NCBI GenBank assembly: GCA_022496185.1
Contig: WTXG01000017.1
Coordinates: 248,001-312,000, forward strand
Direction of reading: 5' to 3'
DNA length: 64,000 bases
Origin: Multifurca ochricompacta
Taxonomy: Eukaryota; Basidiomycota; Agaricomycetes; Russulales; Russulaceae
Positions 60,301-64,000 of this stretch are shown here, piece by piece. The notes beneath the pieces were generated by a model, which was not told the DNA's origin, made no database searches, and worked only from the letters and a program-made list of their open reading frames with translations. Position 1 is the stretch's first letter. The number at the start of each line of letters is the position of its first letter. The position numbers were made by a program, and so were the translations under genes.

Positions 60301-63300
60301 GTTCAGAAGATGCACAACGACATTGAGCGCTCGAGCGAGAATGATCGCCGTCGGCTGGAGAGTCAGATTCAGCTCCTTGAGAATCAGAGGTTCGTAGCAT
60401 TCTGACAAATCCGGCCCGCTTATCCGTCTGGTTTTTGGGAGGCTAATGTACAGTGCAGCCAAGATTCGCGTCACCAGCTCAATGAGGAGCGGCAAAATGT
60501 CCGGCGCATTACTTTACAACGGGAGGTTGAAATCAAGGAACTGCGCAACACTATCGATAGCCAGGTATGCCTGACCAACACTAGTACTTGTCTTCATCTA
60601 ACAAGAGAGCTGTGATTTCGTAAAAGACACGTGAATTCCAAGAGGTGCGCGCGTCACTGGTCAGGGCAGAGACAAGTAAGACGCATCTAGAGCAACGGGT
60701 GGAGGAACTTTCTCGCAAGTTGCAAGGCGACGCCGAGAGGCTTGCTGTATACGAGCGCCGGTCCTCGGCAATCAACGGTGTCGCTCATGAAATTGGCGCG
60801 GAAGGTGGACCTCGGGAAGAACAGCTGGAGGCTGAAGTGGCAGACCTTCGGTACGTCAGCCGCATCGTCCTTGTGTTTGTACGGGCGCGCTGATGTTTTT
60901 GCTGCCAGTGCCTCGCTCAGGGTAGCTGAAGTCGATCTGGCCACCGCTCGTAATCATATCCAACAATTCAAGGAGATCAGCCAGGCCAACGAGGAGGCGC
61001 TAGCGTCGCTGAATGGAACGTATGACGAGTACAAGTCCACCACTGAAGCTCAGCTTGCCACTTCCTGGGTACGCTCGCACTATGTTAAGCTTTCTTATCT
61101 CCGCCATGACCGATGTATTTCCTTATAGGCTCAACAAGAGGCCCTTCAAGGCACTCTGAAGAACGTAGAACAAGAGCTCGAGCAAGCGAGGGGTTCCTTA
61201 GCCGAAACGAACCGTGCATTCGAGAGTGCACGAGAGGAGTGGCTTGCTGATAGAAAGACTCTGGAAGATACGATCGTGGACATGACAACTGCTGAGAAGA
61301 ACCTCGCCGAAGATAGACTGTCTCGCGAGTCTGATACTCAAGCTCACGAGGAGCGCGTCAGAGTATGTGGACTGTTTGTGGGTCGAAGTTCTTTTGCTGA
61401 TTGATTGATTTTGCCACCTGTAGGCCGCTGAGGAGAGGTATTCGCGGGAGGTCATTGCGCATGCGGATGCCATTAAGGCTATTGAGGATCTCAAGCGGCG
61501 TCTGCACGACGTTCAGCTCTCTGATCGGAATAACCGGACGGCCGCAGAGACGGCCCAAGCCAAGCTGGCTACTTCCGAAAGCAGTTGGAACCAGCAAAGG
61601 CAAGCGCTCGACCGAGAGATCGCCGATCTCGTCGCGAGGTACGGTAGTTCGATGGCCCTGCCCGCCGCCACTGCTCATGGCAGCATCTGACGAAACTTTT
61701 ACCGCGGACGTCCTAGGTGCAAGGCGTTGACCGAGCAGAATAATGTTCTCCATCAGCATCTCGATAATGTTAGCTCACAGGCTGCACGCATTCGCCAAGC
61801 TGCCGATTCGTCCGCGGCCACGCCTGGCGAAGGTGAGACTGTTGACGGTACCGAGGCCAAGCTGTCCGAACTCCGCGCTGTGATCAATTATCTGCGGAAG
61901 GAGAAGGAGATCGTGGACATGCAGCTCGAGCTGGGCAAGCAAGAGAGCGCCCGGTTGAAGACGCAGATTGGACACCTCACTCGTGATCTGGAGAACACGA
62001 GGGCCACGTTGTCGGAGGTAACCCTAGATTTTGTTTTGCCGGATTCAGGTTTTAATGCGTTGGATCGACCTAATATCTCTCTTTAGGAGCGGGAGCGCGC
62101 CGCCTCTGCGGCTGCCACGGACGCGCAGCACGCAGAGCTAGTCGAAAAGATTCAACAACTGAACTTATTACGGGAGAGTAACGCAACGCTCCGCGCAGAC
62201 TCTGAAGCACACGCAAAACGCTCGCGTGAGCTCGACACCAAATTGAAGAGCGTGGTTCAAGACCTCGATCCTCTTCGCGAGCGCGCCCGTACGCTGCAAG
62301 CTGAACTCGACGCGCGTAAGGAGCACGTCACGCGGCTGGAGGAGGAAAACCGCAGGTGGCAGGAGCGCAACAACCAACTGCTCACAAAGGTGTGTTTATC
62401 CTCCCATCTGGCCATCGCGCTTTCTCGGGATGTAATAACCTTGCGTTACACAAGTACGACCGTGTCGACCCTACCGAGTTCCAGTCGCTCAAGGAAGAGG
62501 TCGAGAGTCTGAAGGCCGAAAAGTCGTCTTGGGAGACTCAGCAATCCACACAGGCAGAGGAGACGACCAGACAGCTGGAAAAGGTGGGCCGCCATACAGG
62601 TTCGCTGTTGGTAGAGCGGAATTCTTACCTAGATGCCTGGACGGTTTTGCATAGATCGCCGCTTTAGAAAAATTCAACAAGTCTCACAAGGAGGCAATCA
62701 CGAAGAATAATCAGATTTATAGGCAGCGAATGGGTGCACTCAGTGCCGAAAATACCGAACTCAAGTCGAACCTTGAAGCAGCTCAGAAAGAGTCCGCTGC
62801 GATCGCCGAGGAGCGTGATGTCCTCAAAGCTGCTGCTGCCTCCTCTGCAGGCACCACTTCTTCCGAGGGTCTCAGTGAGGAGCTCGAGCGGTTGCGGCAG
62901 GAGAAGAACGCACTGGAGCAAGCTTTGGAGGAAGAGAAGGCCAAGCCACCTGTTCAAGCGCCCGTGGCTGATACGTCTGACCTGGAGGCTCGGCTTGTAT
63001 GGCTGGTTTCAATCTCCCAAACGGAGCGATTCTGATCACTTGTAACAGACCGCGACTGCACAGGAACGAGACCAGCTTCTCGCCGAAAAGGAAGCGTGGA
63101 ATAACCCTCCAGAAGCGATGGAAGCCAAAGCGGCTAAGGAGCGATTGGAGGCTGAAAAAGCGGAGCTCGTCAAGAGCCGCGATGAGGCTATCGCGCAAGC
63201 CAAGGTAGCCTTGTAGCGTCGCTACGCACTTTCCACGGGATCCCGCTCACACTATCTGTTGCAGGTCGCGCGAGAAGAAATAGAGAAGCTCAAAGAAGCT

Positions 63301-64000
63301 GAGCGTGGTATCCGGATGGCAAATGTAATACGCACATGCCGAGCGCCCACGTTTCATCCCTCGCTAACTTTTTGAAAATTTAACAGGAAAAGCTCAGCAC
63401 TCGGATACGCGATCAGCAAGTGGCACGCCAGAAGGTGATAGACGAGCAAGGTGCGGTCATCAAGGCTGCTGTGGAAAAAGCTACAGGGGAATTGCGCGAC
63501 GGTCCACTTGCAAACTCAGAGGTGCTCGTCAAACAACACACGGAAGAGTTGCGGGTTTTGGAAGAGCGCCTCGTTGCGAAGCATCAGGAGGAGCTCAAAA
63601 AGGCTGTAGAGGCTGCGGTTTTCAAGGCGCAAGAGTCCGCACCACCGGCGTCCGGAGCCGCCACAACAGCGGAAGATCAAAAAGCTGCTATTGATGCGGC
63701 GGTCACAGAGGCCCTAGCTGCCAAGGAAGCCGGGCTGAAAGCGAAACACGATGCGGCCATCGAGAAAGCTGTAGAAAGCGGACGCCTTGAGGGCGTGGTG
63801 AAGCTGAGAATAAAGGATACCCAACTGATCAGGGCCCAGAAAAAGGTGAAAGAGCTCGAGGGGCAGATCGAGGAGTGGAGAAAGGCTGGTATCGTTCCCA
63901 GCGAAACGAGGACTGGAGAGCCATCATCAGCACCGTCCACGTCTGCACCACCGGCGACTTCCCCCATCTCAGCTCCCACTCCTACAACCTCGGCGCCACC
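57354..64000 (+). CDS. MLP1: Nuclear-basket nucleoporin TPR/MLP1, partial at 3' end
   Basis: Giant coiled-coil protein of the nuclear pore basket (TPR in animals, Mlp1/Mlp2 in yeast), involved in mRNA export surveillance and chromatin anchoring. Exons: 57354-57783, 57873-58043, 58099-58202, 58254-59039, 59090-59906, 59950-60166, 60223-60389, 60459-60564, 60627-60850, 60909-61068, 61129-61362, 61424-61638, 61717-62017, 62087-62389, 62455-62583, 62655-62996, 63049-63204, 63265-63324, 63387 to beyond 64000. About 1,700 residues are visible. Nearly all is heptad-type sequence rich in Glu, Gln, Ala, Arg and Leu. The family-specific part is the TPR/MLP block STDVLTQVIMGLSPTVAIAS followed by TFTEVYADYVHLQDEYAKK. 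The visible end is Ser/Thr/Pro-rich. One slip near 60053 (ACTGCG where ACTCGCG would give F-T-R-V-D) breaks exon 6. The stop codon is outside the window. Confidence 0.85.

Overview
The window is nuclear DNA of a filamentous basidiomycete, most likely an Agaricomycete. Evidence: nearly every recognisable gene is cut by short GT-AG introns (about 45-75 nt); protein families typical of mushroom-forming fungi are present (FunK1 kinase relic, fungal SLATT two-TM proteins, a basidiomycete-type homeobox gene); and long gene-poor, microsatellite-rich spacers occur. I recognised no rRNA, tRNA or CRISPR. Species cannot be told from the sequence.

Layout. 1.7-7.3 kb: a 2.1-kb segment is duplicated in direct orientation. 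Each copy carries an intact four-exon NmrA-like gene (minus) and, upstream of it, a decayed ankyrin repeat. The spacer holds two diverged repeat units. 8.6-9.8 kb: relic of a FunK1 kinase (minus). 14.1-19.5 kb: two convergent SLATT-type membrane effector genes, one intact and one with a broken frame. 20.8-22.7 kb: O-acetylhomoserine sulfhydrylase (MET17), ten exons. 25.5-26.4 kb: predicted nucleotidyltransferase-fold protein. 27.7-29.4 kb: epoxide hydrolase (minus). 30.1-34.6 kb: a small coiled-coil gene (minus) shares a 225-bp upstream region with PMS1 (plus, 11 exons, full MutL endonuclease motifs). 35.0-37.6 kb: Topors-like RING E3. 38.6-40.2 kb: homeobox gene (minus). 44.0-46.0 kb: BRD7/BRD9-like bromodomain gene. 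46.8-47.6 kb: small three-TM protein (minus). 49.0-51.2 and 52.4-54.5 kb: a divergent pair of unrecognised, largely helical proteins. 55.5-56.8 kb: broken Gypsy-type retrotransposon gag (minus). 57.4 kb to the right edge: nucleoporin TPR/MLP1, running out of the window.

How the genes work together. There is no visible operon or biosynthetic cluster. Housekeeping genes (MET17, PMS1, BRD, TPR) are interspersed with accessory genes: NmrA duplicates, SLATT pair, nucleotidyltransferase, FunK1 and ankyrin relics, retroelement. The most interesting candidate system is the SLATT pair near a nucleotidyltransferase-fold gene. Both fold classes are known from conflict and self/non-self systems, but functional linkage here is speculation.

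A cross-cutting observation is that six otherwise well-conserved genes each lose frame by a single missing base, often where one extra base of a short homopolymer would restore it. Other genes of similar length (PMS1, MET17, both NmrA copies, the 540-aa gene) are perfectly open. This could be consensus-sequence error or recent decay; raw reads would decide. Exon limits were derived by hand from splice signals and protein continuity.
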